This document shows, one piece after another, positions 14,587 through 23,438 of a DNA stretch of 33,130 bases. Position numbers and translations under genes: made by a program. The DNA lies in contig JAZUMF010000090.1 of the NCBI GenBank assembly GCA_045603485.1, positions 1 to 33,130 of the forward strand. The letters run 5' to 3'. Source of the stretch: RGIG5952 sp045603485. GTDB lineage: Bacteria; Verrucomicrobiota; Kiritimatiellia; RFP12; JAAYLN01. Position 1 is the stretch's first letter; each line of letters opens with the position of its first letter. The notes beneath the pieces were generated by a model that was not told the DNA's origin, did no database searches, and saw only the letters and a program-made list of their open reading frames with translations.

Positions 14587-17500
14587 TTAGGAGAAGAGTT
14601 CTTTGATGTCTTCCCAGGTGAGTTTTTGAATGATTGAGGAGTCGTTTGTGCCAACTGTGGCGTTGATGACTGCCTGTTTCTTTCTTTGAAGATCCAAAAC
14701 TTTTTCTTCGATTGTTCCTTCAGCGATGAGCTTTATGCTGTGGACTGTGCGTTTTTGTCCTATGCGGTGTGCGCGGTCAGTCGCCTGATCTTCTACGGCG
14801 GGGTTCCACCATGGGTCAAAATGAACGACCATATCTGCGCCTGTGAGGTTTAAGCCTGTGCCACCGGCTTTGAGGCTTATGAGGAATACCGGTATTGTGT
14901 TGTCCTGATTGAACCGACGGCATTCTCCCATTCGGTCTTTTGTCGAGCCGTCAAGGTAGCAGTACTTGATTCCGCTATTGTCGAGTGTCTTTTTGAGGAT
15001 TTGAAGCATTTCAACGAACTGTGAAAAGACGAGCATCCGATGGCCGCCGTCAATTGCTTCATCCAAAATATCCATAAACTGTGCGACCTTGCCAGAGGGG
15101 GCATCAGCCGCTACACCGGAACGCATATCATCGGGAATGAGGCCAGGGTGGCAGCAGGCTTGGCGTAGGCGCATAAGCATCGAGAGGATTTCAATCTTGC
15201 ACTTGCCGAAGTTGCCGAGGGCTGCCATTTGAAGAATCTTTTGTCTGTATGCTTCATGTAGTCCGTTGTAGACTTTGCCTTGATCTTCTTCGAGTGATGA
15301 GTATGACACATCGAGGATTTTGTCGGGAAGGTCTTTCGCAACATCTTTTTTGAGGCGTCGCAACAGGAATGGGCGTAATTTTTTATGAAGCCTTTCTTGC
15401 GCTTCTTCTGCACCGACTCCGCCTGCAGCAATGGGAGATTCGTATGCTGTTTTGAAGGATTTGTATTCACCCAGATAACCAGGCATCAGGAAGTCCATAA
15501 TTGACCAGATGTCTGCGACTCCATTTTCAACAGGTGTGCCGGTGAGTACGAGCTTGGACTTGGCGTTGATTTTCTTTGCAGCCTTGGAATTCTGCGTTGA
15601 GCGGTTTTTGATATGCTGGGCTTCGTCGAGGACGGCAACGGAAAATGTGAAATCTTCATAATGCTCCATGTCGCGACGAAGGAGCGCATAAGAGGTGACG
15701 ACTATGTCTGCCTTTGGAATTTCTTTCCATTTTTCGTGGCGATTTGCACCGTGCATTACGACGCATTTGCGCCATGGTGTAAACTTTTCGGCTTCGCGTC
15801 GCCAATTTTCAACGAGCGAGGTGGGGGCTACGACGAGGGCTGGGGCGTTCTGCGACTCTTTATTTGTGCGTTCAAGATTTAGCCATGTAAGGGTTTGAAG
15901 TGTTTTGCCTAAGCCCATTTCGTCGGCGAGGATTCCGCAAAAGCCGGTATTTTCAAGGAATCGCATCCAATAAACACCAGCTTTTTGGTATGGACGCAGG
16001 GTGTTTTCAAGTGTTCCCAAGGATTCGGGCTTCATCGGCTCTTCGCGGTTGAAGCGGTCTGCTTGCGCTCGCCAGTCGATCGGTGACTCGGAGTCAACTC
16101 CGTCAAGCGCCATCAATGAAGAACGCACATAGGGAGCATAGACTGATGGCATTTCAAAATGGCCCGGCTTTGACGAGGAGCGGCTTTCGCAATCACGGAA
16201 GATGCTGCGCATGCTTTCAATGGCGTCTCCGTCGATTAGGAGTGTTTTATTGTTTATGTCGATGAAGTTTTCGTTTTTATTTAGGGCTTGCTGCACCATT
16301 GCCTGTGGAACGACATTATGGTTTGAAAGCTGGAAATCCATTCCGATGTCAAACCAGCCATGCTTTGCCGTTTTTGTGTCGATATCAACTACCGGAATTA
16401 CCATTTCGGCATTGTCATAAAATTTTCCAATCTCTCCTTTGACATTGACTGTCCAGCCTAATCGGCGCAACGGCGGAATAAAGCCTCCTAGGAGGTTTAA
16501 GATTTTGCGTCGTCCTTCAACGCTTGTTAAGCCATACCCAGACAGTCCGAAGAAGCCAGCCGATCTTAATCTGGTCAATGCGCGTTGTTCAAGGGGAAGA
16601 TTTCTGTCGAAGAAATTGTAGAAATCATCGGGGTCGGGTTGGTGCATCGGCTCGGAGATGGTGTAGGATTGTGTCGGAAATGCCTGATCTTCGTAAACGG
16701 CCTCAAGTTCTGCACAAACACGATCTAGCGTGCCTTCGAGATTAAGGACAAAGCGTGGTGTTCCAGGTGTATGGGTAAAGCAGTCGGGGGATAGTCCATC
16801 TTGAAACTCTACAGGAACCTTACTTTGAATTACATCTAGCTCGCGCTCAAAAAAGAAGAAGATGGATTTGCGGGGAATGGAAATCGATTGGGCATAAAGA
16901 GAATGGTATTGCAGCGGCAGGGTGGGTTTAAGCGGTGTAATCGTCGTCCCTGAAATGGCAAATGATTTTTCCAGCTCTGAGATGAATTTTACGGGCTTTA
17001 TATCAGCGCCTTCAAGTTTGGCTTTAGGCGTTAATTTTATTTCACCGTTTTCGGGATCCATTGATGCATAGACCGAAAAGGTCGCTGTTTTTTGATTTAC
17101 TTTTACCAATTCATTTGACCCTGAGAGATAGAAGTCGCGCCCTCTGTAGACATCAAGCAGACCTAGAAAATCTATGCGATTAAGGGTCATTTTTGATGCT
17201 ATCCCACCTTCTTGCATATCTTCAAGGACATCAATCACTATATTGTCATCCTCTGAAAAGGCCAGGGGGGTATCACGAGACAGCTTTTCAAGAAAGACCG
17301 GTTTGCCGGGATTGCCAACTAAGACAATCGCCCTTATTGATACTGAGCCTTTTTCAAACTGTGTTAGATAATCATTCGGGAGTTCAATGAGGAGTTTTGC
17401 CGGTGTTCCTTTGCCAGAGCGCACGAATGTTGATTCTATAGCCTTTTCAATCCGTTCGGCATGGCGTCTTTCTTCGATGTAGCGTTGCTGCCTCATCGGA

Positions 17501-17802
17501 TCGCTTAGGCGTTGCGCTACCGATATCGCGATGGCAACGATGTGGATACATATCATTCCATAGCGTTTGTTTGTTCGGCATGGGCATTTGCCTTCAACAT
17601 AAATAAAGTCGTCATTTTCGGGGTCGTTGGGAAGAACATCGAATTCACAGGTAATCGGACCAGCCTCGGTAAGATATACTCCGACAATGGTATCACCATA
17701 TACATCCGCTTTAACTACAGCACCTGCCTTAACCTTTTCCAAAGCCTTTTCGTAGAGTAAAATACCACCCCAGTTTTTTATCATTTCCAAAGTTAATTCC
17801 AT
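14587..17802 (-). CDS. SNF2-family helicase/ATPase with N-terminal SWIM zinc finger
   Basis: This 1071-residue protein has a SWIM zinc finger at its N-terminus (Cys73, Cys75, Cys85, His87 in CPCRTNKRYGMICIH), a long linker of beta-rich sequence, and a C-terminal SNF2 motor. Motor features are Walker A with Lys633 in DEMGLGKT, the DEAQ box at 726-729, LVFSQFVEML and motif VI DRAHRIGQ at about 1004-1011. Bacterial SNF2 proteins of this RapA/HepA-like group are double-stranded DNA translocases thought to remodel DNA-protein complexes; targets are unknown. AAGGAT precedes ATG 17802. It lies 15 bp after the anti-sigma gene. Confidence 0.92.
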   Translation of the reverse strand: MELTLEMIKNWGGILLYEKALEKVKAGAVVKADVYGDTIVGVYLTEAGPITCEFDVLPNDPENDDFIYVEGKCPCRTNKRYGMICIHIVAIAISVAQRLSDPMRQQRYIEERRHAERIEKAIESTFVRSGKGTPAKLLIELPNDYLTQFEKGSVSIRAIVLVGNPGKPVFLEKLSRDTPLAFSEDDNIVIDVLEDMQEGGIASKMTLNRIDFLGLLDVYRGRDFYLSGSNELVKVNQKTATFSVYASMDPENGEIKLTPKAKLEGADIKPVKFISELEKSFAISGTTITPLKPTLPLQYHSLYAQSISIPRKSIFFFFERELDVIQSKVPVEFQDGLSPDCFTHTPGTPRFVLNLEGTLDRVCAELEAVYEDQAFPTQSYTISEPMHQPDPDDFYNFFDRNLPLEQRALTRLRSAGFFGLSGYGLTSVEGRRKILNLLGGFIPPLRRLGWTVNVKGEIGKFYDNAEMVIPVVDIDTKTAKHGWFDIGMDFQLSNHNVVPQAMVQQALNKNENFIDINNKTLLIDGDAIESMRSIFRDCESRSSSKPGHFEMPSVYAPYVRSSLMALDGVDSESPIDWRAQADRFNREEPMKPESLGTLENTLRPYQKAGVYWMRFLENTGFCGILADEMGLGKTLQTLTWLNLERTNKESQNAPALVVAPTSLVENWRREAEKFTPWRKCVVMHGANRHEKWKEIPKADIVVTSYALLRRDMEHYEDFTFSVAVLDEAQHIKNRSTQNSKAAKKINAKSKLVLTGTPVENGVADIWSIMDFLMPGYLGEYKSFKTAYESPIAAGGVGAEEAQERLHKKLRPFLLRRLKKDVAKDLPDKILDVSYSSLEEDQGKVYNGLHEAYRQKILQMAALGNFGKCKIEILSMLMRLRQACCHPGLIPDDMRSGVAADAPSGKVAQFMDILDEAIDGGHRMLVFSQFVEMLQILKKTLDNSGIKYCYLDGSTKDRMGECRRFNQDNTIPVFLISLKAGGTGLNLTGADMVVHFDPWWNPAVEDQATDRAHRIGQKRTVHSIKLIAEGTIEEKVLDLQRKKQAVINATVGTNDSSIIQKLTWEDIKELFS

Positions 17803-17817
17803 GGCAAATCCTTACAA

Positions 17818-18243
17818 CTACTTGAGCCAATATATGGTAAATTCAGGTTGAGTGCGGAAGTAAAATGCGATAATCAAAATTAAAGCGGTAATTAAAAGCG
17901 CCGTAAACCATGCAACAAGCCGCCGATGGACATATATCCATTCATAAAAGGGGTGAAGGATAGCCCGCTGTAAACGCTTGCGAATGGATGGTTTTAGGTG
18001 TTCAGAGACTACGGGTGAAGGTGTCGTCTTGAGCATGTCCATTGTCTTGGAAAGCTTTGATGCCTCTTTTGCACAGGACTTGCAGTTTTTCAAATGCTCT
18101 CGAACAAGCCAAGACATGTCATTGTTCAGTTCATGTGAAAGATAGTCAAAGATGACTTCTTGTATCTTTTCACAAGGTACTGAGGCTTCGGGTTTATTTT
18201 CTACCGTAACAGTCTTGCTGTCTATGTCATCAGCGTTAGACAT
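17818..18243 (-). CDS. Zinc-finger (HC2-type) anti-sigma factor with one membrane helix
   Basis: The start at 18243 (AAGGAGG upstream) is preferred over an upstream in-frame ATG. The 141-residue protein has the anti-sigma zinc-binding motif His50-x3-Cys54-x2-Cys57 (REHLKNCKSC) near the middle of the N-terminal part, and one transmembrane helix at about residues 110-128 near the C-terminus. It should hold the adjacent ECF sigma factor at the membrane. Its start overlaps the sigma gene's stop by 8 bp, so the two are translated together. The C-terminal sensor part is only about 13 residues and has no recognised domain. Confidence 0.87.
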   Translation of the reverse strand: MSNADDIDSKTVTVENKPEASVPCEKIQEVIFDYLSHELNNDMSWLVREHLKNCKSCAKEASKLSKTMDMLKTTPSPVVSEHLKPSIRKRLQRAILHPFYEWIYVHRRLVAWFTALLITALILIIAFYFRTQPEFTIYWLK

Positions 18244-18763
18244 AATCGCCTCCTTTTTTATCAAGGATCGATGCAAGTTTTTTCATGGCGGCATGGAGTG
18301 AAACTCCAACATTATTGGTAGTTAAGCCGGTAATTTCTGCTATTTCCTTATAGGATTTTTCTTCGTAAACTTTGAGAATCACCAGCTCGCGCTCTCTTGT
18401 CGTCAACTGATTAAGCGCCAGTAAAATTTCGTCTGAGTCTTGATGGTTGTCGGTCGGTGATGTGGTGCGTCCGATGCATTCATCACCATGCTCGTCATGC
18501 AACTTCTGCCTTCGGGCTTCCGCCCTTATGAAATCGACCGCCTCATTGTGAACTACGCGGTAAAGCCAGGGCTTTATATCGCCGTAGGCGTCATAAGGGC
18601 CATTCCAGTTTTTTATGAATTTAACAAACGCATTTTGTACGATATCTTCTGCGCTTGTCGGATTATTGGTTAAGCGCGATGCATAACGAAGCAAAGCACT
18701 TTCAAAGGTGTCTACGACCTTTTCAAATGCCTTTAAGCGGTTTCTTTTGTCTTCGTTATGCAT
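18236..18763 (-). CDS. ECF-type RNA polymerase sigma factor (sigma-70 family)
   Basis: This 175-residue protein has region 2 (LLRYASRLTNNPTSAEDIVQ, about 24-43, then the NAFVKFIKNW and WLYRVVHNEAVDFIRAE segments) and region 4 (LNQLTTRERELVILKVYEEKSYKEIAE, about 117-143, ending with a helix-turn-helix TTNNVGVSLHAAMKKL). It redirects RNA polymerase to stress or envelope genes when its anti-sigma is relieved. It is first in the unit with anti-sigma, SNF2 helicase and MarC. The start lies just 12 bp after a terminator hairpin and shows no strong ribosome site. Confidence 0.9.
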   Translation of the reverse strand: MHNEDKRNRLKAFEKVVDTFESALLRYASRLTNNPTSAEDIVQNAFVKFIKNWNGPYDAYGDIKPWLYRVVHNEAVDFIRAEARRQKLHDEHGDECIGRTTSPTDNHQDSDEILLALNQLTTRERELVILKVYEEKSYKEIAEITGLTTNNVGVSLHAAMKKLASILDKKGGDYV

Positions 18764-18774
18764 TGCTGAAATTC

Positions 18775-18822
18775 AAAAAAAAAGCGCCCGCAAATCCACA
18801 TAAGGGCATAAGCGAACGCTTT
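18775..18822 (-). terminator. Rho-independent terminator of the CBM48 gene
   Basis: On the minus strand AAAGCG-TT-CGC pairs with GCG-GG-CGCTTT, followed by nine T residues. It lies between the CBM48 stop (18838) and the sigma-factor start (18763), 12 bp before that start. Confidence 0.75.
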
Positions 18823-18837
18823 ACGGTCAATACGAGG

Positions 18838-19158
18838 TTATACCCTAAGAACGCTGTTTAAGGTCCCAAGGCTATTCTGAATCCATTCGGAACAATTAGG
18901 ATCTACAGACCATGTATTGTTGACGATAAACTTATACTCGTAAACACCGGGAGCGAGAAGTATGGTGACCGAGAAGTTGCCGTCGCCTTTTTTGTCGGTC
19001 ATTAAACGGCCTACAGGATCCCAATTGTTGAAGCTTCCGGATACTCCAACGGTGCTGCCTGGCTCTGCCGCGACAGTAAAGGTAACACGCTTGCGTGTTG
19101 AAACTGTTGCTTTTTTCGCACTTGTCTTTTTACATTTCGAGGGCATAGGATTTTCCAT
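18838..19158 (-). CDS. Stand-alone CBM48/AMPK-type glycogen-binding domain protein
   Basis: This 106-residue protein is almost entirely one CBM48 domain: a basic Lys/Ser/Thr-rich N-terminus (about 1-24), then VGVSGSFNNWDP (about 37-48) and GVYEYKFIVNNTWSVDPN (about 70-87), the typical glycogen- and starch-binding signature. There is no enzymatic domain and no signal peptide. CBM48 is usually fused to glycogen-branching or debranching enzymes, or AMPK beta. As a lone domain it could be an adaptor that binds glycogen or another alpha-glucan. It has its own promoter and terminator, with no glycogen gene nearby. Confidence 0.82.
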   Translation of the reverse strand: MENPMPSKCKKTSAKKATVSTRKRVTFTVAAEPGSTVGVSGSFNNWDPVGRLMTDKKGDGNFSVTILLAPGVYEYKFIVNNTWSVDPNCSEWIQNSLGTLNSVLRV

Positions 19159-19202
19159 TCTGATGTTGTTAAAAGATTTACCAAGTAGAATCCGACAAAA
19201 CT

Positions 19203-19232
19203 ATTCTATCAAAAGTGAGTCATGGGTGTCAA
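19203..19232 (-). promoter_or_regulatory. Promoter for the CBM48 gene
   Basis: On the minus strand TTGACA (19227-19232) and TAGAAT (19203-19208) are 18 bp apart, about 45 bp upstream of the start codon. Confidence 0.6.
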
Positions 19233-19238
19233 AAAATG

Positions 19239-19325
19239 GTTATCTCTTAAATCCCAACTGATTATCTCGCGCAGAGACGCAGAGGCGCAGAGTCAAAAGA
19301 TAGACTGCGTTATCTCTTAAATCCC
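19239..19325. repeat. Direct repeat pair of GTTATCTCTTAAATCCC
   Basis: An identical 17-bp unit occurs at 19239-19255 and 19309-19325, spaced 70 bp apart (start to start), with similar flanks (AACTG / GACTT). The segment between carries the CGCAGAGA-type repeat. No coding sequence runs through it. Confidence 0.7.
19269..19292. repeat. Interspersed CGCAGAGACGCAGAGG-type repeat
   Basis: The unit (G)CAGAGACGCAGAGGCGCAGAG is an internally repetitive GCAGAG motif (three copies spaced 8-9 bp). Very similar sequences are recalled from intergenic regions of diverse bacteria, especially cyanobacteria. Confidence 0.6.
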
Positions 19326-19360
19326 GACTTGTTAAGATAGTATGGGTTGAAAATAAAAAA

Positions 19361-19385
19361 AGCCGGCGGAACCGCCGGCTTTTTC
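19361..19385 (-). terminator. Hairpin terminator after the TIM-barrel gene
   Basis: AGCCGGCGG (19361-19369) pairs with CCGCCGGCT (19372-19380) around an AA loop. An A-run on one side and a T-run on the other make it a possible bidirectional terminator. It lies 18 bp beyond the minus-strand stop at 19399. Confidence 0.85.
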
Positions 19386-19398
19386 TGTGTCTCTTTAC

Positions 19399-20202
19399 TT
19401 AGCCGATGAAGCCTTTCAAGAATGAGATTGCCTTAGAGATGTCTGCTGCGGGATCGGGGCCGACTTCGCGCTCGATGGTGAGGAAGCTCTTGTAGCCGAT
19501 TGATTGGAGTGCAGCGAGGTACTCCGGCCAAGGTACTCCGCCTTCGCCAAGTGGTACTTCCAGCCACTTTTGGCGGCCGTCTTCACGAAGCTCGGGGAGG
19601 CGAATTCCGTCCTTGGCATGTGTGTGGACGATGTATTTTGCCAATGTGTGAACTGCGGCGACGGGATCGTCGGCTGAGCACATATAGAGGTTGGCGGGAT
19701 CAAGGTTGACGCCAAGTCCCGGCGAATCAACTTCATCAAGGAACTGCTTCAGCAAGACTGCCTTTTCTGGTCCTGTCTCAACGGCAAATGTGACTTCGCG
19801 CTTTGCCGCGTAGTCTGCGATTTCGCGACATGCCTCAAGCATAATGTCGTAGGTTGGGTTTGCGCGGTCATCAGGCACTTTGCCGATATGAGTTGTGACG
19901 ATACGGGTGTTCAAATCAACGGCGAGGTCAACGATGTCCTTTGATATCTGAATTGTTTCGGGGTTGAGGTCTGGTTTTGTGAAGCCTCTGCCGGTATCGC
20001 CGCAAAGTGCAGATATCTTTAGCCCAAGGCTGTCTACATAGCGTACGAAATCGAGACGCTCTTCTTTGGGGGTTGCCGGCGAAACCTTATCGCGGACCGC
20101 ATAGACCTGTACGCCATCGGCACCAAGTTCTGCGGCTTTGCGAAGAGCTTCTCTGGGCGGAAGCTTAAAGCCATCGGAGAGAACACCTATTTTGAAGTCC
20201 AT
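19399..20202 (-). CDS. Sugar-phosphate isomerase/epimerase-like TIM barrel (xylose isomerase-like fold)
   Basis: This 267-residue protein has the AP-endonuclease-2/xylose-isomerase-like barrel: FKIGVLSDGF start, VTTHIGKVPDD (about 102-112), FAVETGPEKA (138-147), VNLDPANLYMC (164-174), VHTHAKDG (191-198) and FLTIERE near the end. Glu, Asp, His and Glu in these segments are the expected divalent-metal ligands. Members include hexulose-3-epimerases, inosose dehydratase and hydroxypyruvate isomerase; activity here cannot be fixed. Its start overlaps the RNase R stop by 16 bp, and a strong terminator follows. Confidence 0.85.
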   Translation of the reverse strand: MDFKIGVLSDGFKLPPREALRKAAELGADGVQVYAVRDKVSPATPKEERLDFVRYVDSLGLKISALCGDTGRGFTKPDLNPETIQISKDIVDLAVDLNTRIVTTHIGKVPDDRANPTYDIMLEACREIADYAAKREVTFAVETGPEKAVLLKQFLDEVDSPGLGVNLDPANLYMCSADDPVAAVHTLAKYIVHTHAKDGIRLPELREDGRQKWLEVPLGEGGVPWPEYLAALQSIGYKSFLTIEREVGPDPAADISKAISFLKGFIG

Positions 20203-22352
20203 TTTTGTTTTCTTCCTTTTTTAGGAGTTGGGTTGTGTTGTTTTTGTTGTGAAACCGCAAAGTCTATTCGTCGGGCATTGAAGTCAACGCTGACTACATA
20301 GACTTTGAGGGTGTCACCGAGTGCATATTTGCGACCGGCAACGGAAAGAGTTTCATCATGTGGATTATACCGCACATACTGGTCAGAAATCAATGAGATA
20401 TGTATGAGCCCGCCAATCATGAGTGCCGGTAAATCGACGAATAAACCGAATGATGTGACTTTTGAAACCACGGCATCGTACTCTTCAATCTGCCGATCGT
20501 CAATCTGCTGCTGCAGGAAGCGATACTTTTTGATTTCAAGAAGTGTGCGTTCAGCTTCATCTGCACGCATTTCCGTCTCTGTGCAGTTTATCGCTACACG
20601 CTGCAAATATTGATGCGGGAATCGTGTACCTTTTTCTCCTGCCAATATCTCGGAGAGCTGCCTATGCAAAACGAGGTCAGGGTAGCGTCTAATCGGTGAT
20701 GTGAAGTGTGAGTAGAAGTGTTTCGCGAGACCAAAATGACCTGTGTCATCTGCCGAATAGCAGGCACGCTTCATGCTTCTGAGTATGAGCGTGTGCGCTT
20801 GCGTCTGCAGTGGATGCCCGTCAATTGAGGCAATGAATCGCGAGAGGTTCGCCGGAGTGGATATGTTGCCAGGATGGAATCCTAAGGTTTGCAGATTTAC
20901 AGTCAAATCTTCAATCTTTGTCGGGTCGGGTGACTCGTGAAGTCTTGCGATGACTTTTCTGCCGCGGGCTGACAGCTCGGCTGCAACCGCTTCATTGGCT
21001 GCAACCATACATTCCTCAATCATTTGGTGTGAGGCGTCGTATTCTTCAACGGCGAAGCCTGTCATGCGCCCATCTTTGTCGATGACGGGTCGACACTCAG
21101 GAACATCGAGGTTGAGCGCACCTTGTTTCATTCTATTGCTTCGCAGCTCTTGGGCTAGCTGATTTGCACCTTTCAGAAGCGTTTGTGCCGCTTTGGGAAC
21201 GCGTTTCAGGTCTTCGGGCTGGCGTCCTTCAATGATGGCAAGTGCTTGCTGGTAGTTCAGTCTTAGGTTGGAGCGGATTATGCTTTTTGCAAATTCGCGC
21301 TTTACCACTTTGGCGTTTTTATCAAAGGTCAAGTATACCGATACGGCAAGCCTGTCTTCTCTAGGGCGTAATGAGCATACTCCGTTTGAAAGCTGTTCCG
21401 GCAGCATCGGTATTACCTTGTCGGCAAGATAAATGCTGTTTCCTCTTTCTGCCGCCTCTGTGTCGAGCGGTGTGCCGGGTCTTACGAAGTGGGAGACATC
21501 GGCAATATGTACGCCCAGTCTGCGAAGACCGTCTTTGTCTGTGGAGAAGGATAGGGCGTCGTCAAAATCTTTTGATGTCGCTGGGTCGACGGTGAGGATA
21601 TATTCTTTTCGTAAATCAAGTCGCTCGCCGGGGCTTTGGAGAAGTGCGGCAGAATCGGTTGCCTCATCGATGACCGCCGCAGGGAACTCTTCGGGCAGCT
21701 CATATTCTTTGCAGATGACTTGCGTGTCCAGCGATGGCTTGTCGGCGGGTCCGATAACATCTACAATTTCACCTTTTAGATTACCGCCGTCTTTTCCTAT
21801 GTTTGAAATTTTGACGACGACACGGTCGCCATCATGCGCATCGGCGATATCGTCTACAAGGATGTCTTTTCGGTAGTTTTGGGAGATTGGCAAGACGAAG
21901 TTGCCTATGTGGGTCATCGATAGTGTGCCGCAAATGAGTTTTTCACCGCGAGAGATTATTTTTATAATGCGTCCTGATTCGGAATCTCTTCCTATCTTTA
22001 CTGGCCTTACCTGTACTATGTCACCGGCCATGGCGGAGCCGATGTCATCTGGGGCGATTCTGACGGAGCGGTTTTTCTCTTTGTCATTTACATAGCCGGC
22101 TCCGGAGCGTACAATCTCCAGTTTTCCTTCGAAGGTGTCTACCGCAACTGCCGCTGAGAAGGTATGGCGGCGTCCTTGCTTTACTATGCCGTCATCTGCT
22201 AATTCCGCCAGCAGTCTCATTATTACCTTGAGCCGTCCGCCGCGATATCCTAAGACATCTCCGATTTGTCTGGCAGTCCAAGTCCTGCCGGGTTCTGACT
22301 CAAGCAGGTAGCGTATCTGTTCTACCAAAAACTCATTATTGTTTGTTTTCAT
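20187..22352 (-). CDS. rnr: Ribonuclease R (RNase II/RNB family 3'-5' exoribonuclease)
   Basis: This 721-residue enzyme degrades structured RNA. In order: an N-terminal winged-helix-like domain (about 1-65), cold-shock OB folds (about 72-200), RNB catalytic domain with the active-site block DPATSKDFDDALSF (Asp256, 262, 264, 265), the later RNB motif SHFTSPIRRYPDL, and a C-terminal S1 RNA-binding domain (YDAVVSKVTSFGLFVDLP). A lysine-rich tail ends the protein (KKGRKQKWTSK). It is slightly shorter than E. coli RNase R (813 aa), mainly in the tail. Its start follows the GspK stop by 18 bp. Confidence 0.93.
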   Translation of the reverse strand: MKTNNNEFLVEQIRYLLESEPGRTWTARQIGDVLGYRGGRLKVIMRLLAELADDGIVKQGRRHTFSAAVAVDTFEGKLEIVRSGAGYVNDKEKNRSVRIAPDDIGSAMAGDIVQVRPVKIGRDSESGRIIKIISRGEKLICGTLSMTHIGNFVLPISQNYRKDILVDDIADAHDGDRVVVKISNIGKDGGNLKGEIVDVIGPADKPSLDTQVICKEYELPEEFPAAVIDEATDSAALLQSPGERLDLRKEYILTVDPATSKDFDDALSFSTDKDGLRRLGVHIADVSHFVRPGTPLDTEAAERGNSIYLADKVIPMLPEQLSNGVCSLRPREDRLAVSVYLTFDKNAKVVKREFAKSIIRSNLRLNYQQALAIIEGRQPEDLKRVPKAAQTLLKGANQLAQELRSNRMKQGALNLDVPECRPVIDKDGRMTGFAVEEYDASHQMIEECMVAANEAVAAELSARGRKVIARLHESPDPTKIEDLTVNLQTLGFHPGNISTPANLSRFIASIDGHPLQTQAHTLILRSMKRACYSADDTGHFGLAKHFYSHFTSPIRRYPDLVLHRQLSEILAGEKGTRFPHQYLQRVAINCTETEMRADEAERTLLEIKKYRFLQQQIDDRQIEEYDAVVSKVTSFGLFVDLPALMIGGLIHISLISDQYVRYNPHDETLSVAGRKYALGDTLKVYVVSVDFNARRIDFAVSQQKQHNPTPKKGRKQKWTSK

Positions 22353-22370
22353 ATTTTCCTTTTACTAATT

Positions 22371-23438
22371 TTATTGCTCTTCACGCCATTCGAGTATACG
22401 CCAAATGTCGCCTTTAACATAGACTATGGCGGATACTTTTTTAGTTACTTTGTCATATTGACCTACAGAGGTGATGTTAAAAATTTGTGAACTGGTAGAG
22501 ATGTTGTTGAAGAATTCCTTGTCTTCTACATAGTCGTTTAGGCGCGTTCTTGCATTGTCAACATTGCTGAATGACCGGTCTTCTTCATCAGACTCCGTGT
22601 AGCTGCTGTTTTCGCGCTCTTCAATGATGGCTCCGGCACCGATGTCGTCGACGCCAGGAAGCGTTTGCAGGATTCGTTGCCCCAGGGCATTGCTGCCTAA
22701 AGCGTTGATGTTTACTTTGCCGCTTCCGTAAGTCGTGAAGAGTCTTGAAATTCCGTTGCTGATGACAATTTGGCTTTCAGGGGGATCGGAGGGATTCAGT
22801 ATGCCGCCTGATAAAATTGCGCTTGTAAAGCCTTTTACGCGAGCGAGCTCTTCTACGGTTTGAAATGGCGCATTGGCGGCTGAGTAGGATGGGGTGAGGG
22901 TCGAGTAGTAATCTTCGGTTTCTGCGCCGTTTTCCCTCGGCTCATCGTCTTTATCCGTCCAGTCAAAATATGAGTCGATTAGCTCAGGCCAGTAATCTTC
23001 GGGGATACCTTCTAATTCCAAGATACGCTCCCAGTCTTCTTCAGTGAGCTTGTTGAGATTGCGTAATGACTCTTCGGGCTTGATAGAGACGGTAATTGTG
23101 CCGGCATATTCACCATCGCTTGTCGTCATTTCGCGCGTTATGGTGACCGTTCGACCTTGGCGTAATTCATCGGCTTCTTTGTATTGAGGGTCGTTCAGTA
23201 TATCGTCGTCGGATTCGTTGCCTGTAACTAAACGACTTCGATGGAGATAGGACTTCGCAAGCTCGATGCCTGAGTTTGCCAATACTTCGCATTTTAACTG
23301 TTTGCGGGAGAATGAGACGATTTTTCCTTCAAGATGGGCATCAAAGACAAAAGACAATGTGATCATCGAAAGCATTCCGATAATCCATAGTACTAAAATC
23401 AGGGCCGAGCCTTTTTTGTTGTCCGCAGATATACCCAT
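22371..23438 (-). CDS. gspK: Type II secretion minor pseudopilin GspK-like protein
   Basis: ATG 23438 is used; a TTG one codon upstream is possible. The N-terminus NKKGSALILVLWIIGMLSM is a prepilin-like leader (cleavage after Gly) and helix of GspK type, without the usual Glu at position 5. The body has the family pattern LANSGIELAKSYL, DSYFDWTDKDDEPRENGAE and the FQTVEELARVKGF segment. GspK caps the pseudopilus and works with GspI and GspJ, none of which is in this window. The stop of fmdB overlaps this start by one base (TGATG), coupling the two. Confidence 0.87.
   Translation of the reverse strand: MGISADNKKGSALILVLWIIGMLSMITLSFVFDAHLEGKIVSFSRKQLKCEVLANSGIELAKSYLHRSRLVTGNESDDDILNDPQYKEADELRQGRTVTITREMTTSDGEYAGTITVSIKPEESLRNLNKLTEEDWERILELEGIPEDYWPELIDSYFDWTDKDDEPRENGAETEDYYSTLTPSYSAANAPFQTVEELARVKGFTSAILSGGILNPSDPPESQIVISNGISRLFTTYGSGKVNINALGSNALGQRILQTLPGVDDIGAGAIIEERENSSYTESDEEDRSFSNVDNARTRLNDYVEDKEFFNNISTSSQIFNITSVGQYDKVTKKVSAIVYVKGDIWRILEWREEQ

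Noticed and set aside
19239..19325. Possible CRISPR array
   Set aside because: Only two 17-bp copies with one 53-bp spacer that itself contains a known dispersed repeat; no cas genes.
21433..21876. Antisense 147-residue frame inside the RNase R gene
   Set aside because: Low-complexity, Ser/Arg-rich and opposite to a clear RNase R domain.
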